Part shown: one piece after another, positions 27,001 through 42,000 of the stretch | Numbering within the stretch: position 1 is the first letter of the stretch | Layout of the letters: each line of letters opens with the position of its first letter | Source of the DNA: an uncultured Burkholderiales bacterium | GTDB taxonomy: Bacteria > Pseudomonadota > Gammaproteobacteria > Burkholderiales > Burkholderiaceae_C | Assembly (NCBI GenBank): GCA_903935585.1 | Contig: CAIZSE010000160.1 | Coordinates: 43,061-107,060, forward strand | Reading direction: 5' to 3' | DNA length: 64,000 bases | The notes under the pieces: model-generated | Told to the model about the DNA's origin: nothing | What the model saw: only the letters and a program-made list of their open reading frames with translations | The model's database searches: none | Made by a program: the position numbers and the translations under genes

Positions 27001-30000
27001 ATCGTCACCCGCGCGGGTGAATATGTTGGGCGCAATCTGTTTCGCTACGACACCGACTCCCGGATCAAGATTCGCGCTGACCGGCAGTTGATCATTGGCA
27101 CCGACCTGACGGCCGGCCAGCGCATTGACCTGATGGGTGGCACAGACACCCGCAATGCCAGCGAGAGCCAGCCATTTGCCGGGCAGGGCATGGTGCTTAT
27201 GGGATCGGCCAGCGTGACCACGTTCAGGGACAACAGCGTCATCAACCTCAACGCCCCTGACGAATTGGCCATCTTGGCACCGGCTGATCTGAATGAATTG
27301 CTACTGCCGGACTGGCCCGTTTCGGCCAACGGGGTCTTGAGCAACAACGTTCGTTTCATTGCCGAAATCGACAAGATTGGCTACCGCATTCAGGCCGTCA
27401 TCGACATCACGGCCGCCAGCACGGCGGCTTACACCACCATCACCGAGTTGCAGTCGGCACTGAATGCCGCCTTGCTCAATGCCAGCTGGCGGGTCACCCA
27501 AAGCCAGGGTGGCAGCTTGCCGGCACTGGATACGGTTTACACCGGGCTGGCCACGGTGCCCAACTTCTCGGCCAGTCAGCCGGACATCGCGGTCAAGTTC
27601 CGCGAGGGGCGACTGCGCTTCGTGGGCCCTTATGGCCTGCAGTTACTGGCCAGCACGGTGCACGGTTCAGGCGGAGCAGCGCTGAGCTACACCAGCAGCG
27701 CTCAAGACCTCGGTTTGACTTTTGCAGGATCGGTCACCGCCTACAGCTCAAGCCGGCGCTACTCGGTTGATGCGCCAGGCGTTGGTTCTGTGGTCAACAT
27801 CGGGGTGGCAGCCGGCGAGAACGGTTTGCAGTACATCGCCGGCAAGCTGCGCGCTTACACGGCGATCAACCTGTACAGCAGCCTGGTGGACCTGGACTAC
27901 ACTGGCGTGCTGGAGACCATCAATGGCTCGATCAGCTTCACGGCAGGTGATGAAGGGGTGATCAAGGGCAGCATCATTGCGGGCGGTTCAGGCAGCGATG
28001 TGACGCTCGGATCAGCCCGGTCGTTGACTATTTTGGGCACCATCCAGGCGGCCGATCGCGTGGCACTGCACGGCGGAGATGGCCTACGGATCAGCAGCGG
28101 TTCACTCACCATCACCAACGCCGCCACCCAGCAGCAAAGCGTGCTGTCTGGCTTCTACAGCCTGGTGCTGTTGAACACGGCCAGGATCGTCACGACCGAC
28201 GCCGGGGGCAGCATCACCCTGACAGGCACCAACAATGTGCTGATCGACGGTGCTGTGATCGGACCGCAGAGCAGCGTACCCGTGGTGATCGAGTCCGAGC
28301 TTGGCCTGCTCAACCTCAACCGCAGCAGCGGCCGCATCGACGTGGCAGGCAACCTGACGCTCAAGGGTTATGACGTTTTGCTGGACGGGCCGATCAACAG
28401 CAGCCACGACAACGGTTTGAGCGACGGCAGCTTGGCCAGCTACGAGGTGCAGGTGATTGCCCAGCGCAACGTAACTTTGCGCGGCAACCTCTCGGCGGCC
28501 CAAGATGTGCTCATTCAGGCCGGTGGCATGGCTGAGTTTTACGACAACCTGCTCACCGCCTCGACCTTGAAGCTTGTGGCGGCTGCAGCCTATTTTGGCA
28601 ATCCGGTCAGTGCCGCCTCGGGCACCCAAAAAGGCTCGCGCACCGAGGTGGTCGACAGCTTGCACATCGAGGCCGGTGATTTGGGGGTTCATGCCGCAGC
28701 CATGCTGCTGTCCAAAGGCGAGCAGTCGAGCATCACGCTCAACATGGCCACGGGCCTGTTTGTGGGCACGGTGCATGCCGGGGCCCAGATGGACACGGTC
28801 AATGGCCAGACATCGGCTGTGGCGGTCAACCTGAGCAACGCCAGCTTGAGTGTCTCGGCCACCGACAGCATCCGCCTGGGGATCGGTGCCAACAACAGCA
28901 GCACCCCTCCCACGTTGGAAAACAGCGCCAACCTGCTGGCCACGGGCAGCCTGAACATCAGTGGTGGTTCAGGCCTAAGCCAGCAGAGCATCGGCTTGTG
29001 GATTTCGGGCAACAGCCGGGTGGCCATCGTTGACGACACACGGACCAGTGTCAACCGTGCACTGAGTCTGGGCAGTGCACGCGATCTGCGCATTGACGGT
29101 TTCGTGCAATCTCAGGCCAGCGGCGGCACGGTCACGGTGCAGTCGGGCCGCATGCTGACCATCCAAGGTGTGATTGAAGGGCACGGCAACGTCAGCCTAG
29201 CCGGTGGCCTGACCGACAGCAGCGCCATCTCGGTCGCCAGCAGCGCCCTGAGTTACCGCATGAATGCACAGCGCGGATCGGTTGTAGCTGACACCTACTT
29301 TGTCGACGCCGACGGCCGCTGGATGGATGCCACAGGCCGTCTGGCGCTTGATGTGAACAATGCCGCCGTCACCGACGCCAATGTCCTGACGCCCACCCAG
29401 GTCAGCAGTACAGACAGTGGCGGTGCACCCGTTCGATTGAGCGGCGCCATCATTGACACGGCCGAGGGCGGCACCATCGGCATCAGTGGCAGCGGCATCA
29501 TGCGGCTTGAAGGGGCAATCGGCCAGTTGTACGCCACCAGCACGCCGGGAGTGCTTGCGCCCAAAGTCCATACGGTCACCATCACCGGCAGCACGCAGGG
29601 ACAAACGCAAATTTACGCCGATATCTATGCCCAGCAGCGCATCGCGGTGACTGGCAAGGACATCAACCTGTATGCCAACGCCAGGCTGGATGCCCGCTCT
29701 TCCACTGGCCAGGTGGAGGTGGTGGCCGAGCAGACACTGTTCATCCAGGGCCAAAGTGGTGGGCTCGATGCGGCGGTGATCCGTTCCAACGACTGGATTC
29801 ATTTGCGCGGCAACGAAGTCCATACCAGCGGTTCGCTGTCGGCGCAAAACCGTGTCTGGCTCAATGCTGCCAGCGATGTGTACATCTGGGGCCTGATCGA
29901 CACCCGTGCCGCCGACACAGGCAAGGTGGATGTGCGTGCCGGTCTGGGCAGTGTGCTTTCGAATGCCGGCGCCCGCAGTTCTGAGAGCAACGAGGCCGAA

Positions 30001-33000
30001 CTCAATACCCTTAAGAACAACCTGGGCACCGGCTCTATCTACATGCTCGAGGCCGCCCAGTTGCGCACCCACGGCATTGAGACCATCCGCACGGGCACAC
30101 TCAACTTGCTCGCCGGTGAGGATGTGGTGCTCGATGCTGGTGCGGTGGTCGGGGGTAACCGCATGATCTCGGTGCCGGTGATCAGCACCCAAACCGTGAG
30201 TTACAAGGTGGTCACCGGCTACACCCAAGAGGTGGACCGGGTGATTGATGTGGAGGTGACCAAGCTGGTCCGGACCACGGTCACCGAGGCCGACGGCTTT
30301 GAGCGCATTCGCAACGGCTACAGCTACAACGAAATGAAGGTCACGCTGTCGCAGACGGGTTACTACAACGGCGCCACCAAGACCACCCGCAGCTGGTTTG
30401 TTGAGGGCGTCGACTACAAGAATGCGTCCTCCAGCCAGGGCAGTGGCTCCCTGGTGAACTGGGGTGCCTATGGCTTGAGCGCGCCAGCGCTGGTCAACGG
30501 GCTGCAGCCCACCTTTAGCCAGCTGCCTACAGACGCCCACCGCGATGCAGTGATCGCCACCCTGGGCTTCAAGAAGCTGTACGATTTTTCTGCCAGTGAC
30601 TTTGTGACCAAGCGGGTGATCAATGGCAATCCGACCCAGTCGGCCTGGATTCCGGAGTGGTCGACACTCAGCACCCCGGCGCGTCAGATGGTTAACCTCA
30701 ACGTCAACGGCTGGAACGACAAGTGGGTCAACATGCCGGTGGGGGCTGAAGCCGATGTGCTCAAGGTCATCACTGGCGAGCGTCCTGCCAGCGTGTCCAC
30801 GGTCAACGTGGGCTACTTCTACGATACGGCCAAGGCCATCTACACCCAGGACCGCAGCCGCTTTACCAGTGCGGGCAGTGCGACCACCTATGAGGGCTGG
30901 TGGGGTGATCTGCCCTCCGATGGTGGCACGCCCGGGTACATCATTCCTGGTGGTGTGGGCGTGGGCTCGATTTACAACCGCTCTGAATGGGATTGGTGGA
31001 GGGTGGAACTGCAGGCCGGTCTGCCTTACCAGTTCTATATGGCTGGCAGCGGCACCGCAGGGGGCTGGCTGCACGATCCCTGGCTGTGGCTGATCGACCC
31101 CTGGGGCCGCCAAATCACTGCAGACGACGATTCAGGCGCAGGGCTTGATTCGTTGTTTGGCTTCACACCCAGCTATTCGGGTACCTACTTTCTGGGTGCC
31201 GACAATTACCGCGACGGCTCGACCGGTCATTACCAGCTCTATGCCACCGGTTACCGGGACTTGGACAACTCGCCCGAACGGTTCAGTGTGGCCTATGAGA
31301 GCGCCACCGGCCAGCGCAAGTACGTGCTGGACAACTACACCACGGCCTTGCCCGCCACACTGGCCTATACGCCAGCCTGGTCGCTGCAAAGCGCCAACAC
31401 CGCTAACACTTTGGGCGGCCCGAGCAACATTGCGGCGCCGAGCTTTGTCTCTACTGCAGCTTCTGTCAGCAAGGTGGGCAATGTGCGCAGCTTCACCGGT
31501 ACAGCAGCCCAGGGTTTCGACCCGCGCACCGGTGCCTCCTACCCTTGGTACACCTACGAGACCTACTATGTTGATCGCTACAACTGGACCAGCACCAACA
31601 CGGCGGTGACCGATGCGCGGGCCACCTTGCACTACAACTGGACCAGCAACGTCACCGACCTCTTTGCCAACCAGATCAAGTTCCGAACCTACGAGGTCGA
31701 GACCAAGGTGCCCACGCTGTCCAAGGTCACGCTCTACAAGGATGTGGCGACGACCGAGGACCGCACCGAGACGGTTTCCAAGCGGCTGGACCAAGACGGC
31801 GCAGTCCAGAGTGCGGGTGCGTTTGGCGCTGACAGCATCTCTGCCGGCCATGTCAACATCCTGAGCAAGCGCGATGCGCTGCTGACGGGACGCATCTCGG
31901 CTGGCAATGACGCACTGGTTTTGACGGGCCGTGACCTGGCCATCCAAGGCAAGCTGGTGGCCGATGCCGCACTGCCAGCCCTCAGCGAAATTCGCGCCGG
32001 TGGTCAGGTGCAGCTCAAAGTGGGTCGTGACCTGCGCATGGACAGCGCCGGTGTGGTGACCGCAGGCTACGCACAAAGTGGCCTGGCAGCCACCGCAACG
32101 GCTTTGCCGGGTGCCAGCTCGGACATCACGGCCACCGTGGTGGGCACCATGAGCTTGCAGGGCCTGATGCGCGCCACCGACGATGTGCGTTTGATCGCCG
32201 GTGGGGACCTCAGCGCAGCGGGGGACATCTTCGCGGTTGGTGACTTGAGCCTGGCTGCTGGCCAGACTTCAGGTGGTACAGGCAGCAGTGGCATGGGCAG
32301 TCTGACCACGTGGTTGTCCACCCGCCTGGTCGCTAGCACCGGCAACATCGCCCTGACCGCAGGCGCTGGCCAGGGCGATATCAGCCTTTCGCAAAGCTGG
32401 ATCGAAGCGCAAGCCGTGGGTGCATCCATCACCTTGAGCGCCGCCGGTGGCAGCCTTTTCAACGCCCAGGCCACGGTGGCACCGTCGGCGGTGACCCTCG
32501 ACAGCCAGCGGGGTTCGCCACTGCGCGCTCAAATCGTCAACCTGTCCGCTCGCAACCACATCAGTGGTGATGCGCTGCACCAGGGCGCTTTCCTGGTGCA
32601 GGCCAGCCAACTCAGCGCTGAAAGCACGGTATCCGGTCGCATCGCCCTGATGAGTTTTGGGGATGTGGCCATCAGCAACCTGAGTACGGCCAGCGGCTCG
32701 ATTTCCTTGCTGGGCACCGGCAACCTGGCCATTGCGCAAGCCGTGGCCGGGCCAGTCAATGCGCGCAGTGACATCAGCCTAGTGACCCATGCCGGTAATG
32801 CGTTGGAGGTGGGCGTGCTCAACGGATCGACCCTTACGCTCAAGGCCGGTGCGGTGCGGCAGGTGCCTGACAACGACCGCAAAACCATCACGGCCAATGC
32901 GCTGGTTCTGGAGAGCGCCACCTCGGTTGACTTGCAGCGACTGGATGTGGCGCGGGTCGATGCGCGCGTCACCTCGGGTCGCCTCAATGAAACCCAGGTG

Positions 33001-36000
33001 ATCGACCTGGGCAGCGCCAACGGCGGCAGTTTCACCTTGTCACTGCCCTGGGGATCCGGGACGTATGTGACGCCAACGATTGCCTGGAATGGAACAGGCA
33101 GCACGCTGGCCACCGACATCAAGAGCGCCCTGGTAGCTGCAGTCACCCTGGCCGCTGGAACCCCGCTGTTGACCAGCAACGATATCACCGTGATCACCCT
33201 GGGCAATAACCGCTTTGAAGTGGTGTTTACAGGGGGCCTGGCAGCCACCAATGTGGGCCAGATCGCCCTGGGCAGCTTGGCCAACCTCAGCCAAGGCAGC
33301 AATGCCCGCACCATGACTTATTTCAACGGCTCGGACACCGGCAATCTGAGCCTCCAGTTCATCCGCACAGGAGACATCGCACTCGATCGCCTGTGGACCC
33401 ATGACGGCACCATTGCCGTGCAGGCCCCTGGTACGCTCATGGCCGGTCTGGTCGAGGCCGGGCGCAGCAGTTTGCGCGGGGCTGCCAGTTCGGCCCTTCA
33501 GGATCTGCCCCTGGACATCGATTTGCGCAGCAGCGCCGGTGCCATTCAGGGAATTGGCACGGGGGTGCACGTGGCGGTGGTCAGCCGAGGCACGCAGACG
33601 CTGGTCGGTGGAGCGGCCCGACTGGAGGCGGCCACCGGCATGGGTCTGAACACCGACCTGGCCGAGTTGCGTCTGGTGGCCAGCACCTTGGGGGACATCG
33701 TCATCAGCGACCAAGCCCGAGCCGGACGCGTTTTGTTGCGTCTGAGCGATGTGCAAGCCAGCGCTGGCTCCTTGTTGATCAGCGCAACGGCCTCGATCGA
33801 TGTGCTCAAGGCAAACGCACTGGGCAGCAGTCCCAACGCGTTGAGCCTGCGTTCCAGCGAAGGCGACATCGATGTGCGTTCGGGCACACTTGCTGGCAAC
33901 TTGCCTCGCGTCAAGAGCATGGGCACACTGAGCCTGGATGCGGCACGTGCCTTGTACCTGTCGACGGCTGCTGGCGACTGGGTGGATGCACCACTGTCAG
34001 TGAGCCTGAGCGCCGGCAGCAGCTTTGTGCTGCCTACCCAGCAGGCCTACCAGGCCCTGAGTTTGCAGGCTGTATCGGGCGCGTCGATTGAGGTCAACAG
34101 CGCCTTGCGCATTGCACAGGGTGCGGTCTATGGTGCCTCGGACACCTTCCTCGCTGGCAGCCGTGTGGCGCTGCGTGCCGGTGCTGACATCACCATTGCA
34201 GCGCCGATCAGCACCGCCTTGCTCAACAGCAGCGGTGAAATTGTGGCGGTGGAAAACATCGTCCTGGAGGCTCGCGGCAGCGATGCACGCCAGATCCAGG
34301 TGCGAGACTCGCTCTCAGGCCTTCGGGTGATCGAGACCGCCGATGGGGCCCGGTATTTTGAAGCCAACCCGCCCGCGTCTCTTACCGCCACCGATTACCT
34401 GCCCTCGGGTGAGTACTGGATTGACCAGCGCGTGGTCGGAGACATCATCTACCATGTCTTGGATGCGCTCGACTACCGCGCCAGCGCATCGGGCACTGCG
34501 CTGAAGGTACTCAGCACGAATGTCAACGGCACGGGGACACTGTTCAGCAATTCTGCCACCCCGGTGGCCTACGCGGCCTCCTCGGCTGCTGACATTTCAG
34601 CCGGCAAGATCATCCAGGTCATGAACCGGGGCCAGACTGCGGTCGATCCGGCCATCATCTCTGCACAGCGCGCCAGCCTGAACCTGAGTGAGCTGTCTCT
34701 GGCGGGTACGGTGAGCCTCAAATTGGGTACCCAATCGTCCAGCGCAACGGTGATCAGTGCCGTCATCGCCAGCGTTTCTGACCTGCAACCGCTGGTCAAT
34801 GCGATCAACGCCCAGACGGGGGCTACGGGTGTCACAGCCGCGCTGGTGGGCGGGGCCGTTGCGCTGTCGCGTGCCGATAACCGCAGCATCGCGGTGTCGG
34901 ACTTTGTGCACAGCGCGGGGGGCACCCTGCAAGCCAGCGGCAGCCTGTCGCAGTCTTACACGCTGGCCAATGTCAGCAACGCAGCCGATCGGCAGACGGT
35001 CATGGCGTTCGCCATGCGTCCGCTGACCGAGACCCAATACAGCAGCACCATCAACCTCAATCAGGCCACGGTGCCCTACAAGCTGGTCAGCATCAGCGCC
35101 AACAGCCCGGCGGGCACCCTGCTGGGCAACGTGGTGGTGACGGCCGGCCAAGCACTGGACCTGGACCGGATGACGATCAACGCCACCGGACGGGTGGAGC
35201 TGACCACCACCAGTGGCGCGCAGATCGGCCAGTTGCTGACCCTGGAAAACAGTGCCGGACGCGTCCTGGCATGGCAGGTGCTGGATGCCACCACTGTCAA
35301 CACCGGAGTGAGTTGGAATGCGAACCAGATTCCCTCAGGCAACTGGTCCCTGCGCTCGGTGCTACGCGATGCGGCCGGCAACGCCTCATATTCCAGCGGT
35401 TACCGCAGCATCACGGGCACTGGTGCAGCGCAGACCCCATCCTGGAGTGCCGTAGCGATCAGCAGCAGCGGCACCCTCAACAGCGCTCAGCCGCAGATTG
35501 CAGGGACCGTCAGCGGCACCGCCTTTGCACGCGTAGTGATCTTTGAAGGCAGCACCCAATTGGCCGAGGTGCGATCCAACCAGACAGGGCAATGGAAGGT
35601 CACCCTGCCCGCACTGAGCGAGGGCAATCACAGCCTGGTGGCTCGGGTCCTCAATGAGGACGGCAGCACGGCGCTGAGCTCGGCAACCGCCACCATCCGC
35701 ATTGCCACGGCACTGCCGCAGGCACCCGTTATCACTGCCTACAACGCAGGCGCGGGCACGCTCGGTGGCACGGCCGCTGCACAGACCAGCGTGAAAATCT
35801 ACAAGGCCGGCGTGCTGGCCCAAACCGTGGCGACTGACAGCAATGGCCATTGGAGCAGCACCAACCTGAGCCTGGCCAATGGCGTGCATCTGCTGCAGGC
35901 CTCGGTCACAGTCGATGGGGTGGAAAGCGGCTTGTCGGGCACTTGGCGGCAATCGGTCGGCACCCCTGCGGCCCTGAGCGCCTCCGACCTGACAATCAGC

Positions 36001-39000
36001 AGCCACAGTGGTGATGTGGTGATCAACCGCCAGGGCGAGTTTGCCGGTGTGCTGCTCTCTGGCACCGTGGTCAGTGGTGCCAGTGTGGCCGTCAAGCTCG
36101 CACCAGGCACAACGCGAACCGCCTGGATGGAGGGCGAACAGTGGTTCTACCGGATCGACGCCACCGACGTTGCCGCCATCACGGGCGGCACCCTCGAAGT
36201 GGTGGCCACCAGCAGCTCGGGTGCGAGCTACGGCATCACCAAAAATGTGAGCAAAGATGTCACGGCACCCACCCTCAGTGCCCAGATCTTGTTTGGTGCG
36301 GCCGGTCAATTGGCATCGGACACGCTGATCATCAGTCCGGCCAATCGCAGCAGTGGGGTGAGCCTGGCCTTGACCGCCAACGAAAGCACCGTTTATGTCA
36401 AGCTCGGTGATGGCGACGAGCGTTCGGTTTCCCTCAGCAATGGGGCCGGCACCTACGCATTGACCGATGCAGATTTCGCAGGCTTGGGCAACGGCCAGAC
36501 CACTTTGCGGGTCAGGGCAGTGGATGCGGCAGGCAACCAGACGACCCGGATTTTGGCCGTGGATGTGCGGGCCGTCTCGGATGGCCCGGCCAACATCGCC
36601 AACCTGGTGGGTGACACCGGTCGTCCCGACTTCATCACCAGCGCACGCAGCGGTCTGGTGGCCAACGGCACCATGCCCGCTGGCTCCACGGTGGCCGTCA
36701 GCTACAGCTGGACGCCCACTGGCGGCTCGGCCACCAGCGGGACCATCACGGGCGGGAGCCTGGTGCAAAACACCCTCAGCGGTTTGTGGTCGGCCACACT
36801 GCCCACCCAAACGAGCGATGGCTTGCTCAGCCTTTCGGTGGTGGCGACCAACGTGGCAGGGGTCTCGGCCAGTGCCGCCAGCCAGGATGTGCGCATCGAC
36901 GCCACAGCGCCAGCCGCACCGGTGATCAGCACCGTGGGTGGCCTCAACGGGCGACCCACGGTCAGCGGAACTGCCGAGGCTGACAGCCTGGTCAGCGTCT
37001 ACTCAGGTGTCAACCTGCTCGGCCGCACGGTGGTGGCCGCCGATGGTGCCTGGAGTTTCACACCCGACTATGCTCTGGCACCGGGGGCGCACAGCTTCAC
37101 TGCCAAAGCCAACGATGTGGCGGGCAACTTCAGCACCCCTTCGACTGCGCAGGCGCACACGGTCAATTCGGCTGGCTTGAGCTTCTTGCCAGTGACCGGT
37201 GACAACGCGGTCGATGCCATCGAGCGTGACACGACGCAAAGCCCGACGCTCACGCTGCGTGGCGTGACCACCGCGTCTCAGGTTTGGGTGTCGGTGGATG
37301 GTGGCGCGGCAGACAGCGCGACGGTGGCGCGCACGGTCAGTCAGGTCAATTTTGCCGATCAGACCGGGGTTTATGCGGTCGCGCCCAACATCACATTCAC
37401 GGGGGGCGTGTCCTCGCCCATCACCGTGAGTGGCGTGCTGGACGCCCATGGCACGCTCAGCGTGCCGGCCATCAGCGACAGCTTTACCTCGACGCCCACG
37501 GTAAGTATTGCGCCGGTGTTGGCCAGCCATGCCAGCTTGAATGAGGTCGCCTTGGCGTCCATCCCAACGCCGTTGGGAAGCTTTGCGATCAACCCCACGG
37601 CATACCCGGGCACGGCCAGTGTGCTGGAAATGACCTTGACGGACGCCCAGGCAGATACCGTGACCGGACTCGGCTTCACGGTCGGCGGTGCTGCAGTCAA
37701 CCTCAGTGGGGTCGACTTCACCACGGTCACCACCGGGCAACTCTTAGCCAGTGAACTGGCCAAGAGTTCCTCATTTAGCAGCGCCGTTTACGCGGGCGGC
37801 AAACTGACCCTGACCACCGCGGCAAAGGGGTCGGGCTCAGCCGCCATCGCACTGACCGGCGCAGGCGCGCTGCTCGCCAGCAGCTCAGCAGTGGGCACCG
37901 CCACCGTTGTGCAAGGCACTGACCAGCTGGTTTTGACTTTGACCGGTGTGCAAGCAGCTGGCGTGGCGTCCCTGGGGTTCACGGTCGGCGGTGCCCAAGT
38001 CAGCGATGTGAACCTGTCCGCGGCCAATAACCATGCCAGCCTGGCCAATGCCCTGCAGGGCAGCGCAGCACTGGATGCCATCGTCGTCGGCAATCTGATT
38101 GTTGTGACCGCCTCACAGGCAGCCGCGGCGAGCCTGTCAGGAGGCACGCCTGCTGGTGCCACCCTCCTCACTGCGAACGGGGCCACATCAGCCGTCTTTG
38201 GCGCTCCCTCCCTGTCCATCGCCCCGATCGTGTTGGCCTCCAGTTTGGTGCTGCCGGTAGGCAAGAGCTTTGTGCTGGCCCCAACGGTGAGTCTTGTCAA
38301 TGGGGCTGTCAATGTGGGCAATGGTGCCGGCGCCTCCGCCGTGGCCACGCTGAACGCCGATAAGAGCCAGTTGACCATCACCGTGAGCTTGCCCACCGGC
38401 CACAGCTACCAGGCCGGCGACACGCTGGATCTGACGCTGGACTCGGTCATCACTGCCGCCAGTGCCGCCACCGCGTTGCTCAACACTGCCGAATCGGCCT
38501 GGACTTACGACCTCAGCGCAGCACAGCGCATAGCGTTGGCGGCCAAGGTCGGCACCTTGGGTGAGGTCGACATCGCCGCCGTGGGTAGCGGCTACACCGA
38601 CGGTCTTTTTTCCCTGACGGTTGCTGCCCCTTCAGCGGGAGGCACCCAGGCCGCGGCGACGGCCACCATCGCTGGTGGCTTGGTGACGGCGGTGACCGTC
38701 ACACAGGCCGGCTCGGGTTACACATCTGCGCCCAGCTTGGCCCTTCCCACGGCAGCAGGCAGTGGCAGCGGCGCGGCGCTGGTCGCGCGCTTTGCCACCG
38801 CCACTGTTCGCGTGGACACGCTCAACACCTTCAACAGTGGCAGCCAGATCAGTCGCACCGTGCAAGTGCCGGTGACCGGCAGCACTTTGGTGGGCACACC
38901 GATTGCGCCGCAGATCACTCTGGTGGCTGGCGGCTCCATGGCTGAAAACGCACGCGTCAGCGGCATCGCCGATGGTGGGGCGCTGATCGATGTCTACAAG

Positions 39001-42000
39001 ACCAACATCAGCGTCGCTGCCAACAAGCTGGGCACCACCCAGGCCGATGCGCAGGGCAACTGGTCGTTTGACCTGTCATCCGAGCAGGGCCTGAGCTCCA
39101 ACACCGCGCTGCTGGCCACGGCCAGCAGTACAACGCTCACCAGTGGGGCCTCCAATGCGGTGATCTTTACCGTGGGCGGCCCGACGCTGAGCTTCACGGC
39201 CGTCTCTGGCAACGACAGCATCACCCGCAATGAATCCGGGCAAGGCCTGGTGATCACGGGATCGGCCGGTAGCCGTGTGACAGCGCTCACCCTGAGCGTC
39301 AATGGCAGCACCCCCATTAGCAAGGCCGCCAGCCTCACGCCTTCTCCCACGGGCCAGGACTGGGTGGTGGTGTTGACGCAGGCCGAACTCGTGGCCCTGG
39401 GTGATGCCGGGCTGAGGAACTTCACGCTGACCGCCAGCGATGCCAGCAGCCGCAGCATGGTGCTCACGCGCGCCGTCCAGGTGCAGGTGTTGCAACCCAC
39501 CACTGCCCCTACCATGGGCGCGATTTCACTGACCGGCAACACGGTCGAAGTGGCCGGTACCGCACCAGCGGGCAGCGCCATCTTGCTGTTGGCTCGTTCG
39601 AGCAACGGCAGCGACCTGATCGGGCAGGTGGGCAGCGGCACGGCAGCAGCCGACGGAAGCTGGCAAATCACCACCAGCCCGCTCAAAGCGGGCACCTACG
39701 CGTTCACTGCGGTCCGCGCGGACAGCTACGGCAACATCAGCAGTGAGAGTGGCTTGAGCGCGGTGGCCACGGTCGGAGGCTCGGCTGCGCAGACCCCCCA
39801 AATTCTGGGTCTGGCCAGCGACACCGGTCGCCCCGCTGCAGCGGTCACCAACAGCTTAACGCCAAGCCTGCAGGGCTTGGCCAGCGCAGGGGCGACGGTG
39901 CGCGTTTCGTTCAAAGGGGTGGATGCCAACAACAGCATCACCTTGACCACCCTGGGCGAGGCCGTGGCCAATGGCTCGGGCTTTTGGAGCCTTGACCACA
40001 ATGCCAGTGTCGGGCTGGGCCAGTACACCAGCAGTCTGGCCGCAGGCAGCACCTACACTCTGGTGGCGCAGGATGTCACCGGCACGCTCAGTGATTGGTC
40101 AGATGACTGGGTGCTGAGCGTGGACAACCAGGTCAACCCACCGGCCATCACCACACCGGCCGGTTCGGTTGGAACCGCCCGCCCAACCCTGGCCGGCACA
40201 GCCGATGCCCAGGTACGGGTGCAAATTTTTGACGGCAGCACGCTGATGGGCGAGACCCTGTCCAATGCTGCCGGCAACTGGCTGTTCACAGCCGCTGTCG
40301 ATCTGAGCGATGGCAGCCATGTGCTCAAGGCCAGCGCCATCGATCCGGCTGGCAACACCAGTGCTGATTCCGCCACCGTGACGCTGAACATTTCGACCGG
40401 CACCCCTGGCTTGAGCTGGGGTGTGGTGGCCGGCGATGATGTGATCACAGGCTTGGAGCGCGATGCCGGGGTGACTTTGCGGGGCGGGTCGAGCGATGCG
40501 GTTCAGGTCAAGATCGCATTTGCCGGCGTCAATCGGCAGGCTGTTTTGAATGGCACCAACTGGAGCTACACGCTCAGCAGCGACGACTTCTCAGCCGCCG
40601 GGGTGGGCAGCAATGTGGTCACCGTCACCGCCATCAATGCGCTTGGCGTGGAGCGCTCTGTCACCCGATCGCTGGATTTCAGCGTGGCCAAGTTGGCCGT
40701 GCCCACATCACCCGCTGTGTCCGGCAGCTCGATTGCGGTGTCTCCGGGCGTGGTCGGTGGCGTTTCCAACACGCGTTACCGCGTGGGTGCGGACACCTTG
40801 GTGATCAACTCGGCTGGCAATATCAATGTCATGACGGATGTGCAACGCGCCGAATTGACGACCCTGGCAGCGGGCACCAGCGACTTGAACCTGTCCATCC
40901 AGGAGGCTGACGACCTCGAGTTTGTGGCCTCCCTAGCCGGTGGCAAGTTGCTGGCCACCGCGGGTGGCACCATGACGATTCGCGATGTGCGATTCACCGG
41001 TGCGGCCAGCAACAGCAACCGGATGGACTTTCTGGCGGGGGCAGGTGGCGTCATCATCGACCGCATCGATGCCGGCCACAGCAGTGGTGTGGGCGGTGAG
41101 GTCTACATCCGCACCTCGGGCAATGTGTTTGAGGACACCAGCAGCAGCGCTCTGGACCGTCTGGAGGGAGTGGCCTGGGATGCGGCCATCGACCGCAGCA
41201 AGAGCATCGACATCACGGCCCGCTACTTTGAAACGGTTTCCTTCAATCAGGCCACCGATGCGTCGAGCCTAGCCAACTACAACAACCAGATCCTCTCGGT
41301 CACCGGTCTGGAGCTGTCAGACAACCTGCGTAACAACGCCATCAGCTCCGCCAAGATCGGCTGGGACTCGACTTTCACCTTGTCCGACATGCCCAATCCG
41401 GGCAGCCTGGGTTACCAACTGGGCGGCTACTACGCCACCGCACTCAACAACAGTGGGCAGGCCAACTGGACTGCCAATGACCTGAATGTGGTCGGTGCTT
41501 ACACCACCAGTACCATCAACCTGACGGGCAGGGACTTGGTTAGCAGCGGTACGCTCTCGAGTGCCAGCGCTGTCGTGCTCAGTGCCAGCGATGAATTGCT
41601 GATCGCGACGAGTGCGGTCATCGCTTCGAGAGGCGACAGCACGGTCAGTCTCAGTGGTGGCACGGGGGGCATCCGCATGGCGGCCGATGCCCTGCTTGAC
41701 ACCGAGGGTGCCATTTCCCTGAGTACCTCCGGGGGCGGCGACATGCAGCTCGGACGAATTCAGGGTGGCAGTGGGGGCGCGTCCATCCAATCGGCTGGCG
41801 ATGTTTCTTTGGGTCAAACCAGCCTGGTCAATGCAGGTAACCTGAATGTGACGGCTGCCGGCGCGGTCAGCGGTGATCAGGCGCTCACAGTCAGCGGTGT
41901 CACGACCATCAGCACGGGCACCAGCAGCAGCACAGCGGTCATCACGGCCACACTCAGCGGGGGTGCCATCGGCAGCCTGAGCTTAGCGTCGGCGACTTTG

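Noticed and set aside
30163..31800. The aromatic-rich block as a mobile element or foreign gene insertion
   Set aside because: It stays in frame with the giant gene, has no terminal inverted repeats or transposase, and is better explained as a protein domain.
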